A program made the position numbers and the translations under genes. Of a DNA stretch of 64,000 bases, positions 12,240 to 25,992 are shown in pieces. Positions within the stretch are counted from its first letter, which is position 1. Every line of letters begins with the position of its first letter. Source of the DNA: Pomacea canaliculata (Eukaryota > Mollusca > Gastropoda > Architaenioglossa > Ampullariidae); assembly GCF_003073045.1 (NCBI RefSeq), contig NC_037597.1:10141217-10205216 (forward strand). The letters run 5' to 3'. The notes below the pieces were generated by a model that had not been told where the DNA came from, made no database searches, and worked only from the letters and a program-made list of their open reading frames with translations.

Positions 12240-13230
12240 AGGGTCAACGGTATATCATTTCGTGGAGGGACAGCTCTACATCATACCTGGCGATATCAGA
12301 TAGTTCCCCGAAACAATGACTCCAGATAATGGCACACTATCATGCGCTGTGCTGGAGGATATTAGACACGCAGAATAGTCTGGAATTATGGCTGATGAAA
12401 CCAAGTCACTCTGCCCAACCCTATGGACAGGACAAGAGCGATGGAATCTCTAATAAAGAGTTGCAGTAAACACTTGATATGGTCTCCGAGGGCAGAGACG
12501 AGTATGCTAGGATGGCTTTGGGTCTCCTGGTGCTAATGCAGCAGTTATCGACATTTTGGGGCCTTTTACTCGCACAAACCGTGTTTGCTGTAACCAAAGA
12601 ATTGTCAGCAGCACTACAGAAGCATTCAGCATCTTGCGAGGACGTTTCTGCTGCACTAGTTTGAGTGAAGACCTGGCAGAAAATGTTTTCTAATAAACAT
12701 TGTCTCGATTCTTTAACAAGGTAACTAGACTATACGACGAACCAAGCCTCTTCAGGCAAAGTTCCAAGACGGATAGACGATGGCTCAGAGGGACATAGGA
12801 TCACGGACATTGCAGCCTGTTACACTAAGACAACATTACTTTGAAACTTTTGATCAAGTATTTGAAAATATCCCAAAGGAGGTTTCAATAAGAGAGTGTT
12901 AACGTCTGCAGGCAGATCAAAAAGTAACTTTTTTGAGGCAACACTAAACAAAAGCACGAAAAATTTTAGAACTATCTCCACTACCTTTGTAGCTTTGACG
13001 CTGACTTTACTAGAATGAATACACAGCTCTCATTCCCTCCCTGATACCAGACAAAGCGAAATCTTAGTCAACTGTCCGAGCCATATCATCTTTATCAGTC
13101 AGAGATTGTGAGAAACGAGACTGATAAGCTTTTGAAACTGTATCTCACCATCTTAGTTACCACGGCAAAGTAAAAACATATCTGAGAAGTTCCATCACAC
13201 AGACGCTTCATATGTTTATAGAAAGGGTTG
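12240..13230 (+). mobile_element. decayed hAT-like DNA transposon transposase
   Basis: Three pieces in the right order point to a hAT/ZMYM1-type transposase: an IMADET motif near 12,390 (the acidic motif of the catalytic core), a block like LLVLMQQLSTFWGLLLAQTV followed by TKELSAALQ near 12,530-12,630 (hAT central region), and a later stretch resembling the HYFETFDQ segment near 12,830. Many stops and frame changes separate them. No terminal inverted repeats or 8-bp target duplication were identified, so ends are approximate. Confidence 0.5.
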
Positions 13231-13489
13231 GCTGATCTGCTAAATCTGCATGAGACTCAATGGAGTTCATTAACAGAAGTCAACGATGATGCTTTTTCAT
13301 TTTTTTTTTTTCTGCATGTCTTGTCAGTTTGTGTGAATGACAACTGTATTTGTGGAGTGTATATATATTACGTGCCCTCTATTGATAAACTGTTTAAGAG
13401 TCTAGTGGGGTGAATTGAGCTTTAATAGCCGATTAAAGACGCTTTTCCAAGAATCTTGGTAAATAACCATTCACCTCCTTCTTTCTAGA

Positions 13490-13900
13490 AATAACAATAA
13501 TAGTGTGATTTATATAAGGAATAATCAAGCTCACAAAGGAGCATGCCCTCGGCGCTTCAGACATGAACAGACTATAAGGACAGGAGGAGAGTCGAAACTA
13601 CGCAGACAAGAAGAAAAAAACCAAATATAAGAGACACAAAGAGGAATCAGGGAACAAGCAGTAAGGATGGAGAGTGTCATAAATCTGATGAGTAGGGGAA
13701 CTAGCCAATTGACTATAAGCACAACTATTAACAACTATATATGTTGATTGGTGTAAGAAGTAACGTTTGTAGAACTTATGTGTTGAAAGTACACGTTTAG
13801 AGGATTCGATGGTGGGTAGATGGCGGATACAGGAGAGGATTAAGAGAGTTTCATTTATTGTTGTAGAATGGCAAAATTCCTGTAGTACCAATGATTTAAT
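13490..13900 (-). mobile_element. decayed LINE 3' tail
   Basis: On the minus strand this region encodes IRHLPTIESSKR...FYKRYF, matching the C-terminal IRHLPTIEYFK block of the better-preserved copy at 22,130-22,680. It also shares the GCATGCTCC-type 3' sequence and a TTATTATTG end. Confidence 0.55.
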
Positions 13901-13929
13901 TCCATAAATTACCTCAAATTTCCAAATGT

Positions 13930-14020
13930 CACGAACTTGTATTACTGGACTGCTGGCAGACGATTTTTTTTTCCAGTTAAGTAATAAAACGAGGCATGCT
14001 ACTACAAAGCGTCCGGTTTA
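13930..14020 (-). repeat. dispersed repeat of unknown class, copy 1
   Basis: About 90 bp running from CACGAACTTGTATTACTGG to GTCCGGTTT. It is nearly identical (above 90% by eye) to the reverse complement of 39,023-39,114. No coding content, A/B boxes or terminal repeats were seen, so the class is open. Confidence 0.75.
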
Positions 14021-16266
14021 GTCACATTTAGTCACAACTCTATGCAAATGTGAGTTTTTGCAAACACAATTCAATTCGATTCAATAATTATAGAATTGTA
14101 TAGTAAGAATTATAATGCATTTTCTATGTATATCATTCTACATATCTATCACTATACATATAGCTATATAATAAATTGGATAAAAACGTCTAAGCATAAT
14201 ATAAATGAAATAACTGGTTTCACCAAATTTTTTATCTCTATAGTTATAAAACACTTTCTCATAATTATAAAATGAATTGAATAGCTAAAGAGAAATTATT
14301 AAAAAATTGTCCTCATGAGAAATATTAACTTTTCTTTAACTTCAAGATCTATAATTTGAAGTTCTCTGTCTGGCCTCCTTAAATAATAATCAATAAATTA
14401 TAATAATTTTAAAAATTTAGTAAACATTAAAATAATTGATTACTCAATATACATTCCTTAAACATTAATAATATATTGATTGAATATTTAAACATGATTC
14501 AGTTTTAAATTAAAGTGCAATTTTGATTTGCTCAGTTTAAATTTAATGATTGTACAGAGTTGCTTGCCTTGAAAGTAGATTCTTTTAGTGATCAGATGCA
14601 AAACTCTCAAGAAGATTATTCAATTTTATTATCTACATAAACAAATAAACTAACAAGTAATCTACAAGAGCACATCATGTAGATGGAGGGACATCAAAAC
14701 TTCGGTGATAGATGAGCAAATAAAATAACATAAAAATTGCTAAATCAGCTCTTAGCTAGTTAAAAACCTTTCAAAAAATTGGCAAAAAAAAACATTCAAA
14801 TATATCCATGCATAGAAAAATAATCTATGATGAGGATAAAACTTTTACACTAGAAGTCAATAAGCAGGCATGTACATGAATTATTCAAAATATTTTGCAG
14901 ATGACAATACAAATATTTGCTATGACCTAAAATAAGTGCACATGATTAAATGGAAAAAATACTACTTCAGACAAATTTTCCAGAAACATATGGAAGGTTT
15001 ACTTATCATAATATATTTATTTTAAAAAATTTAGCACATATCTTGATAATGCAAAACAGAATAAGTACATTGCAGTATGCAGATATGTCATGAATTAAAA
15101 GATTTAAAAACAAGAAATTGATATTTCAGTCCCTAATAATACCCTCTGCCTAACTATACTGCTAATAATAAATACCAAAGTCTAAAACACATTTGCCAAG
15201 CTTAGCAGTGCAGAGGGGGGTAAAAAATAGATCATAGTCACATGTCTGTAACATGGGCATTTTCATTCTTTGATTGATTTTAAAGACCACCGTATAGTTC
15301 TCCATGCACCCACAAAATCATGTAAAAATGTTGGAAAGTGATGAAAAGGAATAGTCATTTCTCTGCAAATAATTCTGCTCCCTATTGCCAAAGAGAGAGA
15401 AATTCTTGCAAAAATAAATAACAATATGACATGATTATAAACTTCTGTACACTGAAAATTTTTGTCACATTATCTATATATACAGTGATTCTTTTGAAAA
15501 AAAAAATAACACTTTGAGGTATATTTTCAAATCTTCCATATGTTATCAAATAGACTCCAATACAAGATGCTCTCCAAGAAGAGGTATGAGTGCAGATCTT
15601 AATGTTTAATAATCAGAACAATTTTTACTTGTGAAAATCATCTCAACAGTTAAAATAACATTAGGATTTAATGCACATTTCGAGGTATAGGTTGCATGAA
15701 TGAAACAGCAAAGTTGTCTGTTGACAAGTGTCTTTGATTTTGATCAAAAGCTTTGTCGTGGCTTCAGAAAAAACAACGATGGAGGTAATGCTGACATTTC
15801 AGATATTAACTTACTGGACATGCTATTTATAATTCTGGCTGCTGTTGCATTAAATGACCAAAGGTTACAAGATGACTATAGTTGTGAGCTGGAACTGGTA
15901 TGTTAAATGTTTTGGTGAAAATGTTTGTTCCAAAAGTTACATGTTTAAGGTGGCCTTGGGCTTATTTCACAACAGCTAACAGTGCTGCTTTTCCACTATT
16001 GGGCATGAAGCTTCATTCTGCAATGGATGGATCATTTCTTCTTTTAGACATTGTCTTCATACATTAGTTGTCCATCAGCATGGTCCCATTTATATACTTA
16101 ATCATATACATAAGAATAATATCACTAATATCATCTGCCACAGAACTGCTTGAGGAAAAAATCAAAAAGCATAATCAAAAGGACAAATTTGTTTACACCT
16201 CAACAAACTGATATTCGTTTTTAAGGAATTTAAATTGTTTGTTCAATTACCACTTTATCACTGCCT
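14021..16266. other. very AT-rich 3' flank/UTR of CCDC170
   Basis: Long AT-rich stretch rich in stops in all frames, with no coding exon. It follows the minus-strand CCDC170 stop codon and probably contains its 3' UTR; a minus-strand AATAAA lies at 15,016-15,021. A 68-codon open frame at 15,700-15,906 shows no recognisable domain. Confidence 0.5.
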
Positions 16267-19200
16267 TCAATAAACTCTTGTGTCTCGCTTTGTTGGAGAA
16301 AGGGAACGAGCACGGACGTGAGCCCTAGCTGCCTTGCGTCGGGACCGTTCCCGAGATCGTCGTACAACAGGATCAGTTGCCTCAAGTTCACTGACCAATC
16401 CATCCTCCACATCAGCAAAAGCTTCCTCTAAACCAATTGTGGTAAGGGCTGTAGAATGATGGGCCTTGATTAACTTTTCCAGTCGTGTGATGATCTCATA
16501 ATCAGGGACTGCTAAAGTGTTTATGTCAAGTCCCAGCATTCGTGAGACAACACTGCGGAAATCAAGCAGCTAGAAAAGAAAAATGGAACAGGTGAAAAAA
16601 ACCTTGCAAATAGAACAGACAACATACATTTTACCTTTCTCCATCATAAATTTATTTTCTAAACTTTAACTATTTTCCACTAAACTTCTAGGAACATAAA
16701 TTATATATCAAATCTCCTGCAATCTGTATTTCAAATGAAAATGTAAGTAAAGGGTATCCTATCCACAACTGTTATTGTACAAAGCTTCACTGAGCATTGA
16801 GACTGCAGGCATAGTGAGGAAACAATTTTTGCTTAGCTCAGTCTTAGCAAATGAGCAATAACATGTACGTGTATTATGATATCTTACCTGTTTTTCTCTG
16901 TACTTGATGGAATCTAATGCATTCTTTGTGGTGCGAAGCTCTGATGAAAGTGCCTGAACAGCATTCTCAGCAACAACCTGCTTTTCCTGTGTCTGTGATC
17001 CTGCCGAAGCAATTTCTTCCTTGAGGGATGATATCTTGTGTGCTTGTTTGCGTCTCACCTGCTCCAGCTCTTCAACCTGTTTCACCAGCTCCTCTACATC
17101 CCTGCGCTGTTCCATAGTCCTCATCTGTAAGAATGAAAAAATATAAATGTTGACTTGAACATTTATCTTTATGTTGTAATTTTTTTTAAGGTGATTCAGC
17201 TATCATCTGCAATAACTAGTGCACACCAATGTACTAGTTATAAACTTTTATATATACCAAATAACAGAAACCATAAAAATTATCAGAGGCAATCAACTGA
17301 CTTCCAACTTGCTGTAGTCAGGGTGCTTGAGTGCCTCAGTGTCTCTTAGAGCTAGGCCAACTGGAGAATTAGATCCTGCCAGAGTTGCCAATGTCAGACA
17401 AGGGGGAAAGACCACACAAAGTACAGGGGGTTGGGAATTGATTAATAATAATAATCATAATAATGAGGCATATTAATGCAGTTCCATTGCAGCAAGGCTC
17501 AAAACACCGCACCTTGTTTTCTGACAGTGGCGGAAAGGTGATGTCATGTGACTGACTTGGTGGTGGAGAATCAGACAGTTGAGATTTGGAACAAACACAA
17601 TGATTTGTCTGACATAACTTTTGTCTCTCTTAAGCCTTTTGTCACTCTTGAATCTATGAACTTTAACAGATACTAGTTTTAAGAAAGACATTAGTACAGT
17701 AGCCAGCTCAAAGGCCTCAAAAACAAGTTGTTAAAGAACAAAGCGCAGAATGGAACAGCACTCTCAAATCATGTTTAATGATTTTGAGAAAAGAAGCAAT
17801 GTCCTTTCAGTTTCACTCTATGGTAGTGAATGTCAGACGATATCAGGAAAAATCAGCAGAACCTGGAGATCTAAAGCAAACGCCTGAAGAAAATCCTCTG
17901 ACCAAGCATAATCATGAAGGAAATCCTCGTAAAACCCAGATGGAAAATATGGCAACTATAATCCAAAAAACAAGGAGATGGCTAGATCATATGTGCAGAA
18001 TGAAACCAGATGCCCAAACAAAATAGCCTTCATGAGAAAGCCAATTGTAAGAAGAAAAGTTGTCAACCAAAAGAAACCCATGCAGTGAAGGTCAGCTGTG
18101 AAAGAACTGAAGGAACAGAATCTGACATAAAATAACTAAATGTGCTGCTGACAGATTAAAATAGAAATCTGTGGAGGCCTTATGCATCACATAGGTAGGA
18201 AGATAACTAAATAAATAATCGCCTGACTTTAAGAACAAAGCAGAGAGTGTTCATCAAACACTCAAGCCTGCACATAGCTTACCTTAAGTTCAGTTGTGCC
18301 AAGCAGCTGGGCCTTCAAATTTTGTATTTCTTGGCGAGCATCTGTCAGTTGTACTTTGTATTTTTCCACTAAGCGCTCCAATTTATGTAGGCGCTGAAGG
18401 TCATTGTTATGACCCTTTTCCAGCTCTATCCGTCCATGCACTTTCTCTTCCAACCCTGTCAGCTTCTTGCGCAACAAGTCAATGTGCAGTTCCTTTGACT
18501 CCAACTGCTCCTTCAGATTTTTTACCTGTAAAATTTTGAATAAATTCTATTAAGTAAAATTTAAAAAGTAGACATTAGTAGACATTATGATACACATTCT
18601 TGCCTTCAAAATGCTCAGAAAAGTTTTTACTTTTAACTAAATCATGAGCTTTACACCAAAGAATTTAAAGACAATTGGCTATGTAAAGAAACAATGTTGT
18701 GCTTTTGCAAATTCTCATAACTGAAATGTTTACCTGCTTCTGTAATCTTTAAGCACACACGTAAAACTTTTATCTAAAAACTGCTGATTCTAGAGCATAT
18801 TCATAATATACCTTGCGCTGCAAATTGTAGACATGGGTAGAACGGTCAGCAAGTGCATCTGCTTCTAATCTGACAAGCTGCTCTGCTCGTGCAGTCAGTG
18901 AGTCCATTGTCATGTCCAGACCCATGTCTAATGAGATGCGATCCATTTTCATTATTTCTCCCAGCTTCTGCAGTCCACGCAGGTACTGCAAATGACAATG
19001 TTGGATTGCAATTAAAAAGAGCAGTTTAATAATATATTTGAAACATACCTGTTCCCTACACACTGATTGTTGCAGCAAAAAAAAAAAAAAAAGCAAAGAA
19101 ATGCAGGGAAAGGAAAACAACAATACATAAAGATTTTTTTTAACAGCAGTTAAATACTATTAACCTACTCAAAATGTAGAACTTAAAATGAGAAAAGGCA

Positions 19201-22200
19201 AAGACAGAGCTAGAGAGAGACTAATTCTGCACATCATAAGATAAGATAAGATAAGATTACTTTATTGTCCAGAAAAGGAGATTTGTCTTCCAGCATGCAA
19301 GCAGTCAGAGTAAAAATCAAAGACATCAACAATAACATCAGCAATGGCAGAAGTGAGCACACCCACACCCACACACACACACGCTCGCATCAATGACATA
19401 CATCAGTGGACAATACATCAGTTCCATGACTACATAATGACAGCGTATAACAGAGATGGGATTATGTCATCCCCATTGTGTAACACTACTAGTCGCTTAT
19501 AGTCTTTTGTTTGTTGACAGCAGAGATGGCCGATGGGATGAATGACCTCCTGTAAACGTTCTTTTTCACAAGAGGGACTCTCAATCTCCGTCCTGAGACA
19601 GGTGGTGGAGGAAGAACATTAAAATTATATGCCTTTAGTGTGGGCATATGTCTTCATGATTCTCACACTGCTACCCTGTTTCTGACTGATATCCCATTTC
19701 TGTAAATATCACATAGTATAAGTATAAATATCACATAGTATAAGTATAAACAGCTGCAGTCTTTGGAGGGACTCTTCCTCCCAGCCCTACAAAAACATCA
19801 TGCACTAAAACACTGTATGAGTTACAGTGCATGACACTTATCACAATGGGCCTTAGTACACTGAATGGCATGACCTTACAAATTAGGACTCATTACCCTT
19901 TCTTTGTCAGTCTTGAAACCATCCCTCAGCACATCTCCAGCTGCTAGCTCGCCTTCAGCGCTGCGCAGCTTGTTGTCTAGGTCATATGCTTCAGCCTCAT
20001 ATCGCTTTACACGTTGGGACTGTTCCCGACATAGCTCCAGTTGTCGGTCAAGCTGCTCTGTTAAGCTTTTAACTCGATTCTCATAATCCTCTACTCTCTG
20101 CCATGAACAGGTATTACATTTTAAATTGTTTACGTATAAGTTAACTAAGGAAGAAAATGGAAAAATGACAACTAGATTCATTTAAAATATAATAAGTTTT
20201 TGTTTTGTTGAGTTTTGCTTTATAAATAAATATATTACTGCAATATCAGCAGAACTTCCTCTATAAATGCAAACTTCACAAGCAAATCAGTACAAGCATT
20301 CCTATGCTCACCAGGACAAGTTCACGATAAGAACTGGCTATGCGATGTGCTGTTTGTTTGATAGCTTCCTCTGTTGGCTCTATTGTCTCATAGGCAGAGC
20401 TAAGTATATTAGCCAACTGTTCACGGAACAAGCTGAAGGCAGTAGCTGCACTGTGTACATTATGTGAATTGATTCGCACCTGTGCAAGACAAAATGTTTT
20501 ACCTCAACCAAAACATTTATGGCAGGCACAATACACTCCTCCACTTATAGCATAATCTGTTTTTAGACATGAAAAGTGAAAATACCATTGGTTTTACCTC
20601 TCAGATTACAGTCCAAAAAAATCTGGTGTTATTATGCAGTAAACTACCTAAATATCTGCCATAGGTGCACACCTAGTTAAAAGCATTTATGGAAAGAGAT
20701 AAGTCCTAAACAAAATAAAACACTCTTATATTCTTCCAAAGTCTAACTTAACATTCAAACTATCTTCCTCCTTTTCCTTGGTAAAAACAGGGCAAAAATA
20801 AATTACCTCTCTGTCCAACGTTGACAGGCGGTTGTCACGAAGTTCCAGCTCTGCACGAGTGGCATCCATGGCCCTCTGATTAGCCTCAAGCCGTTCTTTC
20901 AATAGTTCCACCTCTCTTTCTACGTCACGTTTGGACATCAAAGCATTATCCCGCTCCTGATGACAAAAATACAACAGTAAGAACTGCATGCTGCCATACA
21001 AATCTTTTACATCAATAAAAATAAGATGCCAATCCAAAAAATAAATAAATAAACAGCTAATTGTCCCAAGCCATCTAAATGACAACTTACCATACGCAAG
21101 TTTTCCACCTCACTGGTGTATTTTGTGGTCACTTTCTGGTCTCGATTCATTTCTGATACAAGCCGCATGATAGTCTCACGGCTTGCTTTACTTTCCAGCT
21201 GAGTACTAGCTAAAGTTTCATTTAATGTTACAAGCTTCCCTTTCAGCAAAGCATTTTCTTGCACCAAATCTGTGATCTGCAAACACACACATGCAGAGGC
21301 TTATGTCTATTAACGTGTTGGACACATAAAAGGGAAAATGTAAATATTGTATTATGATTGAAGAGATTGTACTTATTTCCTATTGAGTATTGCCACACCA
21401 ACCCTTTTGCTGTTACTCATATGATTAGCATATTTTTCCTGATATGAGAGTGGTTAGTACATGTAGATGAATATACTTTTAAAGCAAACAAAATTCTATT
21501 GCTATGGTCACAAAAATACAGTTTTGATTTTGAGGGCTTATTTTAATATCATTTGGCTAATAGTCATTTAGTCTTGATGTTGATGAAAAGAAAACACAAT
21601 AAAAAAATTTGAATATTTTTAGGATGTGGTCTTAGGATGTGGTAGTTCTGTAAAATTGTGTCGAAGGGTGGTTGTATAATTTGAATGCCAGAATGGTCTT
21701 GCACCAGCAAAATTATCACATATTGTGAGGATATGAACTTGAGGTTCAGCACTTTGAAAAAAGTTGAAATTTTTCTGAAATTATGATTCTGTATTCTGTT
21801 AAACATCAAATATACCAACCAGAAGATTTAAATTGACAAAATGTTTTCATTTCAATGGGCCCCTCTTTCACTTTAAAAGGGCTCTATTATCTACTGAGGA
21901 TGTTCATGGGCCCCTGCTGAAAATTTTCTGCTGTTGCTGTGTCATGATTCTGTGATGCCATGACCTAAAAGATATCTTTTTGCTCTGACAACTATTTTGT
22001 AGTAAAACAAATATTTTTTGCCTTGTTCTAGGATAACTAGAAAATATGCAAAAGACTTCCAGATTTCAATCAGAATCAGATTAGACAAGTCTACTTTTCT
22101 TAGAGTCTAGTTATTGTAGCATTTGCCCTGAAACAATAATAATAATAATAAATGCAAAATTTGTAAAGCGCATGGAGCATGCTCTTAGCGCCTACGACAA

Positions 22201-25200
22201 AAGAACAAAACGTGGACAGCATACAAGGGACAGGAACGCAAACAAATAATACATGAACTATAAAAGAATAAACAACTGTACTACAGTTGTAAGCATATGA
22301 AGTATAAAAACAGAAAACGAAAAAGAGGAACCAAATAACAAGAACAAGAACTTAACATGATATAGCAAAAGGAAAAAGGACTAGCATTATGGGAAAGTGT
22401 GTTAGGAGGAATGTTTACAGAAGAGGTGTGTTTTCAGCGCACATTTAAAGTATTCAATAGTGGGTAGGTGGCGGATATGGAAAGGGAGAGAGCTACATTG
22501 ATTCCCTGCACAATAACTAAACATCCTGTGTCCATATGTTGTTGATCTGGTAGCAGGAAGAGTTAGAAGATGATCATCAGATGAAGAGTGGAGTTGTTTA
22601 TCTAAGATGTAGGGGAAGAGCAGTTCAGAGAAATAATCAGGGCAGGTGCCAGCAGAGAAATTAAAACACAGCATGGAATCATATACTTTTCTCGAAAAAA
22701 GCCCTTTGTCTATATAATGATGGATTTCTAAATATATAGTAGGATAATAACTGTTTTAAATATAATCACCAACTAACCATCAAAGAGCAGGAAAATTATC
22801 AAGCACACTTTTTTGTAGAGTTTTAGAAAGCTGTACCTCTTTTTTTCAAATATACGATATGGGAATATGATAAAAATATAAGGCTAACATTTGTTGATAT
22901 CATGATTTTTTTTTTATAAAAGGCAGTTTAACTATATACCCAGATAAATCAACCACTGATGCCTGTTAATTTTCTCCAAAAAATTTAATAAAAAAACTAG
23001 CTCAAATCAGCACTGAGTACATCCTTAAAAACAGACCTAACTGTGGAAAGCATTATCTTTACCTGACTACAAGAAGAAAATGCAGACAGGGGGGGTGGCC
23101 AAAAGTCAAAACTGCAGGGTCACTGACTGATAATACTCAATACTCTGCTAGATTTGTTAATGACGGAACTGCTTTCTGTCAAATGCTGACCAAATAATTT
23201 TAACAAAAAATGATAACATATTTCAAACTTCGAGCTTTTGGTAGTCTTTATACATTTCTTAATATATCCTGTAACACTATTTGTCAAAGTTTTTTTTAAA
23301 AAAAGGGGCTCAGGCCAATGATCAAAACCATATAACAGCACAACTGTCTGTATTCTCTTTCTCACCTTTCTGACAACTCGGTCAACAGACTGAGATGAGA
23401 AGTCTGAGGCATCTTCAGAGTACACAAGACTGGAAAGCTGAGATATTAAATCAGCCAGTCTCCTTTCTGCTTGACCTGCACTAGTCTCCACCATATCTCG
23501 CTCTTCAATCTGCTTCCTGAAGAATACAGTATATGTCAGTTTTTTAAGTTATAAAAATGCAATTACAATAATCACAACTGTGGCCTTTTAGAAGAAGGAA
23601 AAATGCGATCAGGTAGTTAAATTTTCATTGCAAATGGCATTCAAACATTAAGTTATCTTCATGAAATAACTAATATGGTTAAGTAGGTTTTCAAATAAAT
23701 AGATGCATCATGACTTCATTCTAATGTCTCATACCTCAGACGTCCTTCAAGATGCATAATTTTATCACTGGCTTCCCGCAGTTCCCGCTGCAGTGCAGTG
23801 ACTGTATACTCTCCACGATTAGAGACAGCTTCATATGACCCCACATGATCCTCCAACTCTCTAACTCTGTCCCGAAGAGTCTGTATGATGTCAGACAAAC
23901 GAGACTCATTGTCGCGACTTACTTCTAGGAGGTTGTGCAGTTCCTTCACCTTGATTTCCTTTGCTTCCAACTGTATTTCAGTATCTTTTAGCTGTCAGAG
24001 AAATTTTGAGAAAGTAGAGTATTGAAAAACACAATTCTAGGTAAATATAACAACTTTTAGAAGCATGCTCCATTGTAAAACCTGTTCCTTTGTACAATGT
24101 TATCAATAGTGAATATATCAATACTTTATATATTTGATAGATATTTGACAACGGAACTTAGCAAATAGCTGTCATATGTATAGTGTACCAATCAGAACTG
24201 ACATATGATGTGCTTTTATCATTTAAGAATATGATGACAACAAAATCAACTTATTTCTTCTTGCTGACCTGCTGATTGGCTCTGTCAAACTTGACTTGTA
24301 GACTAGCAAGATCACTGCGAGCACATTCTAAAGCAGCTCTTTCACCCTGATAAAGTGGCTCAAACTGACAACAAAAACATTTTCTTGTAGAATAGTATGT
24401 ACACAGTTTTATATATTCACAGTTAATTTCTCCACATAATTATTTAGTTGCTTAAACTACTTGTTGCAGATTAGTGAACAAAACTTCTTTCTGATGAAAA
24501 AGTTTTAACAGGTTGTCTTGATTGTAATTAAGTGTGAACACTGATCAGTAACACATCTGGCAGATAACAAACTATAATGCCAGTAATTCAGAAATATATA
24601 CATAATGATAAACCATCATAAAAGAATAATAAATACTAATAAGGAGTAGTCAGAACTCCATCAAAAAAATATATTTAATTAGCTGTGTTTTAAATTCAAA
24701 TTTAATGATTATTAAAAAATGCTTTCTGTTACTAAATTATAATGAATACACATATAAAAGCAAGAGGACAGGTTGATTCTACTCACTCTGACTCCTTCTG
24801 TAGAGTGTCGGATCTTGGGTGCTGATTCCAAACTAGAGAAAAATATTGCTCTAATTATAAACTTGAAATGCTATCATTATTACTTTTATCATTATCTGCT
24901 CTTTCTCTCTCTAGCGATATCTATCATTTGAAATTTGTCCAACTGTCTATTATCTATGACTCAATATTTCAAACATCATATCTGTTCTTCTCAAACACTT
25001 GAAGCTTTTTCAAAGTTTGTAAGATCTTCATTTTCCCCATATTTTTTAAAGTAAAACAAAACCACACATGTGAAAATTATCAAAGTATGCATAATCTTTG
25101 AAACTACAAAATTAATTTTTTAAATGACAGCAACTCAGTTTATTAGACATTTTTTAAAAGACAGTTGTATACCTGACTAAGTGCTGAATGGTAGCATCTT

Positions 25201-25992
25201 TCTTTCTTAGTTCTTCACGCAGACCCAGCATTTGTTCTTGCAGCTAAAAATAACAAAATACATGAGACTATCTCGGCAGCAACAGTGATCTCACCCGGCC
25301 CCTAATTAGGACCTGATCCACTACCTTCAGAAAAGGTATGAAGAAGCTATACTTTATAACTATTTGATAATAAATATAACTCTAGACGTAGTTATAAATT
25401 AGCTTCTTAATAAAAAAATGCACAGTATAGATATATATCTATAGTATTGTACATGATATATAAGAAATCATTCCTTTTAAAGACAGTCTGCAATTCAAAG
25501 ATATATAGAGGTAGAAATTATAGTGACATGCCATATATGCTACTTTAAAACATTATTTCACTCAGTCGATCATATTTCAGATTGTGTTCATTTACGTATC
25601 TTCTGCATACTTTCTCCTATAGTTTTTAAGCTTTCACTCTATTTTTGTGACCTTTTATGTGGCTGTTAAATTTAAAATGACGCCTGCCAGTTGATGTACG
25701 GCGAATAAGTGTGTAATATATATACAACATATAGTGCTTTACTTTTTTCGATTAAAAAAAAAAAAACAGTACACATTACCTCCGCAACAGCTCGTCGGGT
25801 TTGGTTACCACTGTCATAGTCATTGTGCCTTAGAATTCCAGGTGGTGCCGAATGCAACCTTTTGTAAACAGCCAATTCTTCTTCTAAAGCGCGGATTCGC
25901 CGGGCACTCAATGGCTCCACAAGATGCGACCGTGGTTCTGCTGACTGCAATCGAGGCAAGGTATCTTTTGACAATGGATTTAAGTAACTCAT
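16267..25992 (-). CDS. CCDC170: CCDC170 coiled-coil protein
   Basis: Fourteen exons on the minus strand, all GT-AG with consistent phase: 25,780-25,992; 25,173-25,243; 24,787-24,832; 24,269-24,346; 23,735-23,991; 23,366-23,516; 21,091-21,276; 20,807-20,956; 20,312-20,479; 19,897-20,097; 18,812-18,985; 18,283-18,525; 16,888-17,124; 16,267-16,569. The product is 825 aa; the human protein is about 715. Family-specific stretches include KASRETIMRL, ARAEQLVRLE, ESKELHIDLLRKKL and MLGLDINTLAVPDYEII near the C-terminus. The protein is almost entirely heptad-like coiled coil, with an Arg-rich tail. CCDC170 is microtubule- and Golgi-associated in human cells and reported in ciliary axonemes. The start is the first ATG of exon 1, about 355 bp from the divergent COX7A2L. 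Introns host three LINE remnants. Identification is firm; the exact use of the short exons 2-4 is slightly less so. Confidence 0.93.
17700..18160 (+). mobile_element. decayed LINE tail in CCDC170 intron
   Basis: On the plus strand this intron segment encodes RRWLDHMCRM and, further on, RSAVKELKEQNLT, which match the C-terminal 'WxGHVxRM ... TWRRSVEKELKE' pattern of many LINE ORF2 proteins. Frames are broken; it lies antisense to CCDC170. Confidence 0.5.
19235..19790 (-). mobile_element. LINE 3' end with ATAAG microsatellite tail
   Basis: Read on the minus strand, the element ends in a CTGGACAATAAAGTAATC signal followed by a short (TTATC)n tail (19,238-19,257), the usual 3' end of Rex1/CR1-like LINEs. 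Upstream it encodes an RRLRVPLVKKNVYRRSFIPS-like block. It contains a CA microsatellite near 19,365-19,383 and a 22-bp tandem duplication near 19,706-19,750. It lies within a CCDC170 intron. Confidence 0.55.
22130..22680 (-). mobile_element. LINE 3' end, C-terminal ORF2 block preserved
   Basis: A 90-codon minus-strand frame (22,402-22,674) carries CPDYFSELLFPYI, then DDHLLTLPATRSTTYGHRMFSY, SLPFHIRHLPTIE and FKCALKTHLF. This is the typical C-terminal end of a CR1/Jockey-group LINE ORF2. The 3' end terminates in an (ATT)n run (plus-strand AAT, 22,133-22,151). It lies in the 2.1-kb sixth intron of CCDC170. Confidence 0.75.
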
